From NCBI RefSeq assembly GCF_031844685.1, contig NZ_CP134605.1, positions 992,001-1,056,000 of the forward strand: a stretch of DNA of 64,000 nucleotides. The letters are read 5' to 3'. Under the pieces are notes generated by a model. That model did no database searches, had not been told where the DNA came from, and saw only the letters and a list, made by a program, of their open reading frames with translations. This document shows positions 43,204 through 53,179 of this stretch, in pieces; the first letter of the stretch is position 1, and each line of letters starts with the position of its first letter. The translations under genes were made by a program, and so were the position numbers. Source of the DNA: Streptomyces sp. ITFR-21. Lineage in GTDB: Bacteria > Actinomycetota > Actinomycetes > Streptomycetales > Streptomycetaceae.

Positions 43204-43281
43204 ATGCGTAGCTGTCAGCTGGTCACCCGCGGCCACATCGACTTCGGTCGGGTGTGGTCGGCGGCGTGTCGTAGCCACTGA
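43204..43281 (+). CDS. Putative cysteine-type leader peptide, 25 aa
   Basis: This ORF encodes MRSCQLVTRGHIDFGRVWSA then ACRSH and stop. It matches the short leader peptides placed before sulfur-assimilation and sulfonate-uptake operons in streptomycetes (typically RRHVDL..R..S..CR), which carry cysteines for attenuation control. TTGACG lies at 43168-43173, about 36 bases upstream, and there is no ribosome binding site, consistent with a leaderless message. No transporter follows on the strand; the next gene is sepF 740 bases away. The leader therefore looks like an orphan left after loss of its operon. Confidence 0.65.
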   Translation: MRSCQLVTRGHIDFGRVWSAACRSH

Positions 43282-44021
43282 CCTTCTCCGACAGACGTCC
43301 GACGGATCGTCCTGTCTTCACACACGCATCGCTCAGCCGCTCCGGGCCCTCCCTCCGGCCCCCCGCGTCACCGCGCCCGGCTCGCTCCCGATCCGGCCGG
43401 CCGCCCGCCCGCCGACCGCAGCCCCCGAACGTGTCCGCCCGCCGCCCGCGGCGCCGGCCGGCGATCCCCGCCACCCTCCGACGCCGCCCGCGGACTCCGC
43501 CCCCGGTCGCGGCCCCGGAAGACCGTCTTCACCAGAAGGCGCGGACTGAGTCCCCGTCAGCGCCGCCGGTTGGAGCCGCCAGGGCCGGACTGCGACGATT
43601 CGCGGCGATCCGGGGGAATTGCCCGCGGCTGTCCCGCGGTGCCGGAAACAGCCCGTTCACCGGGCCCGGCCGGGAGGCCGCTTCCCCTTGGGACATACCG
43701 CGCCGGACCGGCCCGAAGATCCCGAACGCACCCGCCTCACCCCTACTGAGCTCGGCACTTCCGGCGCCAGGCAGGTTATCGGACCGGCATGCGGGGCAAG
43801 TACCGCCGTACGGCCCCGTGCATCACCCGCGCGTGAAGGAAGTTCCCATTAAACCGTCACCCCGCTTACCCCTGCCGCGGCCTGACGGTACGCCACTATC
43901 GTGTGTGCCAGTACCGTCACAAGTCGCCTGCATGGCGGCAATCCGCGTGGCACATCATCCACAACATGGACGAACATAGGAACAGCGGACGGTACGACCG
44001 CGTGTGAGAGAGGAGGCGTCC
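43282..44021. other. Region without a gene downstream of the leader peptide (740 bp)
   Basis: The frames are Arg/Pro-rich and unsupported. The left end (43282-43320) has partial symmetry with GACAG and CTGTC halves, which could be a transcription attenuator tied to the leader. The sepF gene lies beyond and its promoter is probably within 43850-44010; GAGAGGAGG sits directly before the sepF ATG. Confidence 0.5.
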
Positions 44022-44465
44022 ATGGGTTCGGTACGACGGGCGAGTGCCTGGCTGGGCCTCGTCGACGACAACGGCGGCGAGGGTTACTACGACGAGGAGT
44101 ACGCCGACTACGGCGAGGGCTCCGAACGTGCGGACGCCTGGGTGACCGATCCGCGGGTGCGGGTGGCCAGCGAGTCGGCGCACGAGCAGGGCAACCGGAT
44201 CGCCACCGTCACCCCGGACGGCTTCCGGGACGCGCGCGGCATCGGCGAACTGTTCCGGGACGGCGTACCGGTCATCGTCAACCTCACCGCCATGGAGCCC
44301 TCCGACGCCAAGCGCGTGGTCGACTTCGCGGCCGGCCTCACCTTCGGGCTGCGCGGCTCCATCGAACGGGTGGCCACCCGGGTCTTCCTGCTGACCCCGG
44401 CCGACTACTCGGTCATGAACGCCGACACCCGCCACGGCGGCGACCGCTTCTTCAACCAGTCCTAG
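44022..44465 (+). CDS. sepF: SepF-family cell division protein, 147 aa
   Basis: SepF proteins tether FtsZ to the membrane and polymerise into arcs at the division site. The N-terminus is [16 protein letters not shown] with acidic [16 protein letters not shown], then the DUF552 core [49 protein letters not shown] and [25 protein letters not shown] precedes the ATG by 6 bases. It is not in a division gene cluster; the next gene is an acyl-CoA dehydrogenase. Streptomycetes carry several SepF paralogues, and this is likely one of the extra copies outside the dcw cluster. Confidence 0.92.
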   Translation: MGSVRRASAWLGLVDDNGGEGYYDEEYADYGEGSERADAWVTDPRVRVASESAHEQGNRIATVTPDGFRDARGIGELFRDGVPVIVNLTAMEPSDAKRVVDFAAGLTFGLRGSIERVATRVFLLTPADYSVMNADTRHGGDRFFNQS

Positions 44466-44495
44466 GGCCTCACCGGACGGCGACGCGGAGGCCCT
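44464..44495 (+). terminator. Hairpin overlapping the sepF stop
   Basis: AGGGCCTC (44464-44471) and GAGGCCCT (44488-44495) pair perfectly around a 16-base loop, starting inside the sepF stop codon. A convergent gene ends 13 bases further on. It probably terminates sepF; efficiency is uncertain because of the long loop. Confidence 0.45.
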
Positions 44496-44507
44496 GGTCC
44501 GGGCGCG

Positions 44508-45704
44508 TCAGCCGCGGAACGCGTCGAGTCCGGTGAGTGCCTTGCCCAGGACGAGTTGGTGCATCTCCACCGTGCCCTCGTACGTGAGCACGGATTCCAG
44601 GTTGGTCGCGTGCCGCATGACGGGGTATGCGAGCGAGATCCCGTTGGCGCCCAGCACGGTGCGGGCGGTGCGGCAGATGCCGATCGCCTCGCGTACGTTG
44701 TTGAGCTTGCCGAAGCTGACCTGTTCCGGGCGCAGCCGCCCGGCGTCCATCCGCCGTCCCAGATGGTGGGCGAGCAGGATTCCCTTGTGCAGTTCCACCG
44801 CCATGTCGGCGAGTTTGGCCTGGGTGAGCTGGAAGCCGGCCACCGGCCGGCCGAACTGCACGCGGCCCTTGGCGTACTCCAGCGCGGACTCGAAGCAGGC
44901 GCGTGCGGCGCCCATCGCCCCCCACACGATGCCGTAGCGCGCGTGGTTGAGGCAGCTCAGCGGTCCGCGCAGCCCGGTGGCTCCGGGAAGCACCGCGTCG
45001 GCGGGCAGCCGTACGCCGTCCAGGACCAGTTCGCTGGTGACCGAGGCCCGCAGGCTCCACTTGTGGCGGATCTCGGGAGCCGAGAAGCCGGGGGTGCCGG
45101 CCGGCACCAGGAAGCCGCGGACGCCGTCCCCGGTCTGCGCCCACACCACCGCGACACCCGCCACCGAGCCGTTGGTGATCCACGTCTTGCGACCGTCGAG
45201 CACCCAGTCGGAGCCGTCGCGCCGGGCGCGGGTGGTCATGCCGGCCGGGTCGGAGCCGTGGTCGGGTTCGGTCAGGCCGAAGCAGCCGATCACCTCGCCG
45301 GCAGCCATCGGCGGCAGCCAGCGCTCCTTCTGCCCGTCGGAGCCGTAGCGGTGGATGGCGTACATCGCCAGCGAGCCCTGGACGGAGACCAGGGAGCGGA
45401 TGCCGGAGTCGGCGGCCTCCAGCTCCAGGCAGGCCAGTCCGTACGGGACCGCGCCGGCGCCCGCGCAGCCGTATCCGGTCAGGGTCATACCGAGGGCCCC
45501 GAGGTCGCCGAGTTCGCGGGCGAGTTCCCGGACGGGGGGCAGTTCGCCGCGCTCGTACCACTCGGCCACGTGCGGGAGCACCCGGTCGGCGGCCCAGCCG
45601 CGTACGGTGTCGCGGATCGCGAGGTCCTCCGGGGCGAGGAGGTCGTCCAGGTCCAGCGGGTCGTACGGGTCGAAGGGGGTCCGGGAAGCGGTAGTCGCGG
45701 ACAT
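44508..45704 (-). CDS. Acyl-CoA dehydrogenase, glutaryl-CoA dehydrogenase-like, 398 aa
   Basis: This flavoenzyme is of the glutaryl-CoA dehydrogenase branch, with the N-terminal DPLDLDDLLAPEDLAIRDTVRGWA, FAD-binding CFGLTEPDHGSDPAGM and GRKTWITNG, then RYGIVWGAMGAARACFESA and the ending VLTYEGTVEMHQLVLGKALTGLDAFRG, where the glutamate is the catalytic base. Members oxidise and may decarboxylate glutaryl-CoA in lysine and tryptophan breakdown, but this group also contains generic acyl-CoA dehydrogenases. GAGGTCC precedes the ATG. It converges with sepF. Confidence 0.9.
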   Translation of the reverse strand: MSATTASRTPFDPYDPLDLDDLLAPEDLAIRDTVRGWAADRVLPHVAEWYERGELPPVRELARELGDLGALGMTLTGYGCAGAGAVPYGLACLELEAADSGIRSLVSVQGSLAMYAIHRYGSDGQKERWLPPMAAGEVIGCFGLTEPDHGSDPAGMTTRARRDGSDWVLDGRKTWITNGSVAGVAVVWAQTGDGVRGFLVPAGTPGFSAPEIRHKWSLRASVTSELVLDGVRLPADAVLPGATGLRGPLSCLNHARYGIVWGAMGAARACFESALEYAKGRVQFGRPVAGFQLTQAKLADMAVELHKGILLAHHLGRRMDAGRLRPEQVSFGKLNNVREAIGICRTARTVLGANGISLAYPVMRHATNLESVLTYEGTVEMHQLVLGKALTGLDAFRG

Positions 45705-45914
45705 GGCTGGACCTCCGGCCTGGAATTCGACGGCTCGACGGGCGTGGACCTACGACGGCGTGGACAGCGGACAACGGACGGCCCCGCGGCGCGGGGACGC
45801 GAGGACGCGGGGACGCGACGACACGGACCGCGACGGACGCCGGCCGGAGGCGTGCCGCCGGGAAGGCCCGCCGACGAGAAAACTAGCAGTGCTCATCCCG
45901 GTCCGGCGCCGACG

Positions 45915-46271
45915 TTACGGCTCAGTCCCCCGCGCGTCCAGCCCGCGCGCCCGCGGCCCGCTCCCGACCCGCCGCCGGCCTGCCCGCCCCGGCCCCCGGA
46001 GCCGCCGGGTCGGCCGCCTCCCCGTCCGCCGGAACCGCGTCACCGCCCGGCGGCGGCCGATCCGGTCGCCGAGGGTGCCGAACAGGATCAGCAGCGCGGC
46101 GGCGACCAGCGGGTACGCGTCGACGATCCAGAGCAGTTCCTGCGAGCCGGGACGCAGGTCCTCGGTGCGCGCGGGCACGGCCACGTGCAGGACGGTGGCG
46201 TCCAGTGCCGCGATCAGCAGGCTCACGCACAGCACGGCCAGAACGGTCCACCGGCTGACCGGCCGTGTCAC
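45915..46271 (-). pseudogene. Truncated MFS (DHA2-type) drug transporter remnant
   Basis: A GTG start with GGAGG seven bases upstream gives VTRPVSRWTVLAVLCVSLLI and LWIVDAYPLVAAALLILFG, that is the first two membrane helices of a 14-helix transporter, then motif A as GTLGDRIGRRR at about residue 79. After that the reading frame becomes an Arg/Gly/Pro string (VTRFRRTGRRPTRRLRG) with no further helices and stops at 45915. The remaining 400 or so residues are absent, so this is the start of a deleted gene. The flanking AT-rich patch at 46430-46500 may mark the deletion. Confidence 0.8.
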
Positions 46272-46619
46272 GGGCCCACCTCCACGGACGAGAGAGTGGT
46301 CAGCGTACGTGAGCGGTCGGCGCGCGCCCCTGGTCCAGCCGCCCGTCGGCGGGCCGCCCGGCGCCCGGTGGAGGTCCCCGGGCGGGCGGCGGCCGGACTA
46401 TCAGGGGGGAAACCGCCGAGAAAGACCAGGGAAATAAGCGATAAATAAGAAGACGCCGGGTGTGGGCATCAACACCCGAACATAAACTCCACGACCTTCC
46501 CGAATTCGCCCCAATCGCGGCCCTTCAAAGAGGGCATGAGACCCGCTCCACATCACATCGTCATTACAAAGCAGCCTGTTCAGCCGTTCCATGCCGTCAC
46601 ACGCTGTAACGTCGATCCA
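46272..46619. other. Intergenic region with an AT-rich patch (348 bp)
   Basis: The stretch 46425-46500 is far richer in A and T than the rest of the window. It contains CGGGTGT-N8-ACACCCG (46457-46478), a 7-base stem which on the minus strand is followed by a T-rich tract. That is the form of a factor-independent terminator for a leftward transcript, but no leftward gene lies immediately to the right. It may be a relic associated with the deleted transporter. Confidence 0.4.
46457..46478 (-). terminator. Rho-independent-like hairpin with T-rich tail
   Basis: CGGGTGT-N8-ACACCCG is followed on the minus strand by TCTTCTTATTTATC, unusual for this GC-rich DNA. No gene clearly uses it; it lies just upstream of the PAP2 gene, which runs the opposite way. 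Confidence 0.4.
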
Positions 46620-47681
46620 GTGCGTACCGATGAGAGGCTCCGCCGCACGGTGGAGCACCCCACCAGGCGGGACCTACCGCGGATGAGCCGAACACGCGTC
46701 TGGTTGTTCGGCTTGACGCTGGCGGTCTACGCGGCGATCGTCGTCGGCGTTCTGACCACCTCCAAACTGGTGACGCTCGACTGGCAGGTCATGCTGTGGC
46801 GTCCCTACAAGCAATGGCCACAGATCCACGCGTTTCTGGACTACTTCGTGGTTCTCGGCCAGCGCGGTCCCACCGCCGTGATGGTGCTCGCCTGGCTCGG
46901 CTGGCGCTCCTGGCGCCACCGCACCCTGCACCCGCTGCTGGTGCTCGGCACCTCCCTGCTCTTGCTGAACGTCACCGTGGGCGCCGTGAAATACGGCCTG
47001 GGACGGCTCGGCCCGCATTACGCGACGACCGTCGGCTCCTCGGAGATGTTCGCCGGCGGCGATATATTTCCGTCCGGGCACACCGCGAACGCCGTGGTCA
47101 CCTGGGGTGTGCTGGCGTACCTGGCCACCACCCAGCGGGCCCAGCGGCTGGGGTCGGTGGCCAGCGCGCTGCTCGCCCTCGGGGTGGGCGCGACCACGGT
47201 CTACCTCGGTACGCACTGGGTCAGCGACGTCCTGCTCGGCTGGGCGGCGGGCCTGCTGATCCTGCTGGCGCTGCCCTGGTTCGAGCCGGCGATGGCCCGT
47301 GCCGAGGACCTCGTCGCCGAAGGCTGGGAGCGCTGGCGGGAGCGCCGGCCCCGCTGGTCCGGCGTGCCGGTGGCCGGTCCCTCGCTGGTGGGACCGCGGG
47401 CGTCCGAGGACGACGACGAGGACAGCCGGGAGCCGGTCGGCGCCGGGTCGCAGACCGCGGTGTCGCAGTCGTCGGCCGTCCCGTCCGGCGGCGCCCAGAA
47501 CGGCGCCGCGGCGCCCGGCGGTCCGTATCCGCCGGGCCGACCGCCCGCCGGGCGGGGTGAGCGCACACCGCTGTCGCCGGCCGGCAGCCGCCGCCCGCCG
47601 ATGGAACGCACCGACCGCCCGGTCCGGCCCGCGACGCCTCTGGTCCACCAGCAGGTACGCGGCCGCGGCGGGGTCGGCTGA
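46620..47681 (+). CDS. PAP2-family membrane phosphatase, about 353 aa
   Basis: This integral membrane acid phosphatase is of the type-2 phosphatidic acid phosphatase superfamily, dephosphorylating lipid phosphates such as undecaprenyl diphosphate. It has several membrane helices and the three motifs: KYGLGRLGP (variant of KX6RP), DIFPSGHTANAV (PSGH) and YLGTHWVSDVLLGW (SR-x5-H-x3-D-like). The last 120 residues are a cytoplasmic disordered Ser/Pro/Arg tail. The start is uncertain: GTG at 46620 has TGTAACGT seven bases upstream, an extended -10, suggesting a leaderless message; ATG at 46683 gives a shorter form. Confidence 0.88.
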   Translation: MRTDERLRRTVEHPTRRDLPRMSRTRVWLFGLTLAVYAAIVVGVLTTSKLVTLDWQVMLWRPYKQWPQIHAFLDYFVVLGQRGPTAVMVLAWLGWRSWRHRTLHPLLVLGTSLLLLNVTVGAVKYGLGRLGPHYATTVGSSEMFAGGDIFPSGHTANAVVTWGVLAYLATTQRAQRLGSVASALLALGVGATTVYLGTHWVSDVLLGWAAGLLILLALPWFEPAMARAEDLVAEGWERWRERRPRWSGVPVAGPSLVGPRASEDDDEDSREPVGAGSQTAVSQSSAVPSGGAQNGAAAPGGPYPPGRPPAGRGERTPLSPAGSRRPPMERTDRPVRPATPLVHQQVRGRGGVG

Positions 47682-47731
47682 CGCCTTCCGCCGGACCGTC
47701 CGGCCCGCGCCGGGAGCGCGTGCCGGGCGGC

Positions 47732-47950
47732 TCAGCCGAGCCAGCAGCGGCGCACCCGGCCCGCGTCGACCATGAAGTTGATCCGGCCGGCCTGGTACTC
47801 CATGGTCACCACCGCGCCGGGCGGGAGGGTGCGTACCGTGGTCCAGCCGCGCTCGCGGGCCTGGTCCTCCGCGGTCTGTCCGGCCAGGCCGAGATACGCG
47901 TCCAGGTCGTCGTGCGGATTGCTGTCGGAGAAGTTCGCTTGCGGCTCCAT
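47732..47950 (-). CDS. I78 family peptidase inhibitor, 72 aa
   Basis: This is a small protein with the I78 fold: DAYLGLAGQTAEDQARERGWTTVRTLPPGAVVTMEYQAGRINF and the closing MVDAGRVRRCWLG. I78 inhibitors block serine peptidases such as subtilisins with the pattern around the conserved RINF. No signal peptide is seen, so it may act inside the cell, or the true start lies further up; ATG at 47950 is chosen because homologues begin near MEPQ. It lies after a glycosyltransferase gene on the same strand with a 137-base gap. The target protease is unknown. Confidence 0.8.
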   Translation of the reverse strand: MEPQANFSDSNPHDDLDAYLGLAGQTAEDQARERGWTTVRTLPPGAVVTMEYQAGRINFMVDAGRVRRCWLG

Positions 47951-48087
47951 GGAGCCACCGTATGCGGCGTCGGCGTGATTTGTACCCGAATACTCGGCAG
48001 TAGATATCACCGCCGCACACCATTCCGTCACATCATCTTCATGGTTTCCACCCTGGAGGTGGCCGTGGCCGCCCGGCCCTGGCCCGT

Positions 48088-49347
48088 TCACCCCCGGCGG
48101 GCTCTGCGCAGCGCCGCCCCCGCGGTGTCGGCGGCGGACAGTACGCCGCCCGCCGCCCGCGCGGCGCCGGCGCGCGCGGCGGACCGGGCCCGGTGGCCCG
48201 GCAGGGCGCGCACGGCCAGCAGCGCCCGGAAGATCCGCAGGTGGCGGTCGGCGACGGCGGCCGGGTCGTAGCGGCCGGCCAAGGCCAGCGCCGCGCGGCC
48301 CATCGCCCGGCGGCGCCCGTCGTCCTCGATCAGGGTGAGCAGCGCGGCGGCGACGGCCGCCGGATCGCGCGGCGGCACCAGGAACCCGGTCACCCCGTGG
48401 CGGACGATCTCGCGCGGGCCGAGCGGGCAGTCGGTGGCCACCACCGGGAGGCCGGCCCGCATGCCCTCGACGATGGTCATGCCGAAGGACTCCGTGGTGG
48501 AGGTGACCGCGAGCACCGACGCCCTGGCGAGTTCGGGTTCCAGCGGGGCGACCGGGCCCATCAAGGTGACGTGCCCGCCGACGCCGAGTTCGGCGATCAG
48601 CGCGGCCAGGGCCGCCTCCAGCTCGCCGCCGCCGTAGAGCCGCAGCGTCCAGTCCGGTCGGGCGGCGCTGACGACGGCGAAGGCGCGGATCAGGTCGTCG
48701 TAGCGCTTGGCCTCGGTGAGCCGGCCGGCGGCGACCACGACCGGGGCGGTGCAGTCGGAGAGCACGGCGCCGGCGGCCGGCGCGCAGTTGGGGACGGCGG
48801 TGACGCGTACCCCCGGCATCCTGCGGCGGTAGACGGCCGCGTCCGCCCCGGTGGTGGTGGTCACCGCGTCCAGCCCGGGGTAGTGGCGGCGCAGGGCCAG
48901 GACGAGCCGGGTGGAGTGGGTGTCGAGGGTCAGGTGCTCCTGGGCGACCCGGACCAGCCGGCGCGGGGCCTGCCGGGCCAGGTGCACGTTGAGGCCGGGC
49001 CGGGTGCCGACCACCACGTCGGCGTCGAGTCCGGCCAGGCAGCGGCCGATCAGCTCGTCGGTGAGCGCGCTGTACGCGGCGTACCGGCGGTCGGCGGCCG
49101 GGAAGACGGCGGCGGGCCGCAGTCGGCGCGGATCGTCCAGGACGCTGTCCGGGCCGTGCGGACGCAGGTCGGCGAGGTGGCGCAGCCGGATCCGCGGGTG
49201 GTGGCGGAAGGAGGGGTCGTCGCGGTCCCGGAACACGGAGACGATCTCCACGTCGTGTTCCGCGGCGAGTTGCCCGGCGAGGTTGTGGGTGGTGCGGACG
49301 GTGCCGCCGATGGCGTACGCGTTGTTCAGCAGGAAGGTGATGCGCAC
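48088..49347 (-). CDS. Glycosyltransferase family 4 protein, 419 aa
   Basis: This GT-B fold retaining glycosyltransferase is of the CAZy GT4 type. The N-terminal half has ITFLLNNAYAIGGTVRTTHNLA, and the C-terminal donor-binding half has VVAAGRLTEAKRYDDLIRAFAVV, TLMGPVAPLEPELARASVLAVTSTTESFGMTIVEGMRAGLPVVATDCPLGPREIV and GFLVPPRDPAAVAAAL; the ESFGMTIVEGMRAG segment is the E-x7-E motif. The GTG start has AGGAG four bases before it. The final 45 residues are Ala/Arg-rich. The sugar donor and product are unknown; cell-wall or glycolipid decoration is possible. Confidence 0.9.
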   Translation of the reverse strand: MRITFLLNNAYAIGGTVRTTHNLAGQLAAEHDVEIVSVFRDRDDPSFRHHPRIRLRHLADLRPHGPDSVLDDPRRLRPAAVFPAADRRYAAYSALTDELIGRCLAGLDADVVVGTRPGLNVHLARQAPRRLVRVAQEHLTLDTHSTRLVLALRRHYPGLDAVTTTTGADAAVYRRRMPGVRVTAVPNCAPAAGAVLSDCTAPVVVAAGRLTEAKRYDDLIRAFAVVSAARPDWTLRLYGGGELEAALAALIAELGVGGHVTLMGPVAPLEPELARASVLAVTSTTESFGMTIVEGMRAGLPVVATDCPLGPREIVRHGVTGFLVPPRDPAAVAAALLTLIEDDGRRRAMGRAALALAGRYDPAAVADRHLRIFRALLAVRALPGHRARSAARAGAARAAGGVLSAADTAGAALRRARRG

Positions 49348-49488
49348 GGCGCTCCTGGGTCGGCCGGCCCCGGCGTGTCCCGCTCCCGTCCGCGCCGCGC
49401 CCCGCGTGCCGGGGCCGGCGCGGATGGGCGCCGGCCCCGGCGGCGTCGCCTCGGTGCGGCGGGCGGGTTCAGGGGTGCGTCGGCGCCG

Positions 49489-50541
<1,053 letters not shown>

Positions 50542-50822
50542 CTAAGCAGGCCCCCGCCCGGCCCCGGCGGCAACGCGGCCCGCGTGGCGCGTGCCCCACC
50601 CGGGTGGACCACACCCAGGCGGGGCAGTTCATCCGATTGTCCGATCGAGCGGCGGACCGGGAGGCCGCCCCGGCCGCCCGGCGACGCCGGCCGCCCATCA
50701 GGCGGGGCCCACCCGCAGGGCGGTTCACCTGCCGGACACGCCCCCGGGCGGACGCGGCCACGGACCCGACGCGGTCACTGAGCGAACGCGGTCACCAAAC
50801 AGGCACGGCCACCGGGCAGGCG

Positions 50823-51704
<882 letters not shown>

Positions 51705-51884
51705 TCACCTCACAGCGACAACTCGCGCCCTCCAGACGCTCGTTCGACGTACGGTGAGGGAATGAACGGAATTGTCACCGACCGCGACGGCCGGCGGAAT
51801 GAGATACGCCACAAACCGTGACTCCTGCCACAGACCGGCCGTTGTCACTCAGTGACCGCAGCACCGCACTTCAAGGAGACTCCC

Positions 51885-52706
51885 GTGGCGCCCCTGCTCG
51901 ACGTGAGTGACGAGGTACGAGCCGAGATCGGCGAGGAGGAGACCCAGCGGCTCCTCACCGGTGAGAACGCGCCGGGCACCTACGACTGCACCTCCTGCCG
52001 CACGCCCGGCGACACCGGCCAGGAGCCGACCAGCACCGTGCTCTTCGTGGGCGACGAGACCGCGGTACTGGCCTTCGCCCACGCGGCCTGCATCCCCTCG
52101 CAGGTGGTGCCGGTGAGCGAGGCCCAGCTGCAGGGCGCGGTGCGCAGCATCGCGGTGGACGGCGCCGGCACCGGCGTCCCGGAGCCGCACGGCGGCGCCG
52201 GCGGGCCCGCCCCGGCCACCGAGGCCGGCCCCCGGCAGGCCGTGCTCGGCATCACCTGCGGGCTGATCATCGTCGAGGACCAGCTGCGTCCCGCGCTCGT
52301 GGTCGAGCCGACCGGCCCGGTCGCCCGGGTGGGAGCCGACGGCGGCGGTGACGACTTCCTGCCGCTGCTGATCGAGCAGGGCTTCGTACCGCAGCTGGAT
52401 CTGGACGGACGGCCCTCGCCGCTGCCCGGCTGGTCGGTGCTGCTGGCCATGGGCAAGCTGCACGCGGTGCTCCAGCCGGGGGCGGGCGGCGGCCCGGCCA
52501 CCGCGTGGTGGCAGGCGCACCAGCCGCTCCAGGTCAGCGACGGCTGGCGGGCCGCGGTCAGCCGCAGCAACGAGGTGTACGTGTACGCGGGCCCGGCCGG
52601 CTCGATCGGCCGGCAGCCGCGCGAGGACCTGATGCGGGACGCGCTGGCGCGGGCCTCCTCACGCGGCCGGCTGGTGGCGGCCACCATGCCGCTGGCGGGC
52701 ACCTGA
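51885..52706 (+). CDS. Conserved hypothetical protein, 273 aa
   Basis: A GTG at 51885 follows AAGGAGA by 5 bases, giving VAPLLDVSDEVRAEIGEEET. Visible features are a CTSC pair near residue 39 (YDCTSCRTPGD), the middle Ala/Gly linker EPHGGAGGPAPATEAG, and a C-terminal region with LPLLIEQGFVPQLDL and WSVLLAMGKLHAVLQ. No signal peptide, membrane helix or enzyme motif is seen. I recall similar actinobacterial proteins near the der gene but cannot name a function. A 22-base-arm terminator follows. Confidence 0.75.
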   Translation: MAPLLDVSDEVRAEIGEEETQRLLTGENAPGTYDCTSCRTPGDTGQEPTSTVLFVGDETAVLAFAHAACIPSQVVPVSEAQLQGAVRSIAVDGAGTGVPEPHGGAGGPAPATEAGPRQAVLGITCGLIIVEDQLRPALVVEPTGPVARVGADGGGDDFLPLLIEQGFVPQLDLDGRPSPLPGWSVLLAMGKLHAVLQPGAGGGPATAWWQAHQPLQVSDGWRAAVSRSNEVYVYAGPAGSIGRQPREDLMRDALARASSRGRLVAATMPLAGT

Positions 52707-52733
52707 CCCCGGGACGGCCGACCGGGCGGTTCG

Positions 52734-52783
52734 GGGCAGGGCGGGGGCGCGTACGGCATGGCGTACGCGCCCCCGCCCTGCCC
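52734..52783 (+). terminator. Exceptionally strong hairpin terminator
   Basis: Perfect 22-base arms with a 6-base loop (GCATGG), starting GGGCAGGGCGGGG and ending CCCCGCCCTGCCC, lie 27 bases after the stop of the 273-residue protein gene. This is the longest perfect stem found in the window. Confidence 0.8.
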
Positions 52784-52864
52784 GCACTGCGTCGACCGGG
52801 TCGAAACCGCGCAATTCAACCGAACGGCCCGCATCCCGGGCCATCCGTCCTCGTTGGCTGATAC

Positions 52865-53161
52865 GTGCACACCTTTGACGCCTCCGCCCGCGCCCCCCAC
52901 CAGCGCTACATCCCCTCCATGCGCACCGCGCAGGACTCCGCGGGAGGCAGTGGCACCCCGATCTACGACGCGCTGTACGCGGAGTACCGCCGGCTCTTCC
53001 GCTCGCTGCCGGGCGACCGCACGGGCGAGGAGCAGCTGGACTTCAACGGCTTCGCCGCCTGGTACACCGATTACCAGCCGTTCGGCGCCGGCGGCCGGCA
53101 CCGCAGTGACAACGGCCAGCCGGCCCTGCCGCCGGGCCGGGGCGACAACCGGATGCACTGA
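52865..53161 (+). CDS. Small hypothetical protein, 98 aa
   Basis: A GTG at 52865 opens a frame with HTFDASARAPHQRYIPSMRT, then the well-formed core TPIYDALYAEYRRLFRSLPGDRTGEEQLDFNGFAAWYTDYQPF and a His/Gly-rich end. The core resembles small proteins found next to der in streptomycetes, of unknown function. The internal ATG at about 52919 could be the real start. No ribosome binding site is clear at the GTG. It ends 18 bases before the convergent der gene. Confidence 0.6.
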   Translation: MHTFDASARAPHQRYIPSMRTAQDSAGGSGTPIYDALYAEYRRLFRSLPGDRTGEEQLDFNGFAAWYTDYQPFGAGGRHRSDNGQPALPPGRGDNRMH

Positions 53162-53179
53162 GCGGTCGCCGCGCCGGGG

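Noticed and set aside
43431..43979. 182-codon plus-strand frame between the leader peptide and sepF
   Set aside because: It is Pro/Arg/Ala-rich with no ribosome binding site or recognisable domain, consistent with a chance frame in GC-rich DNA.
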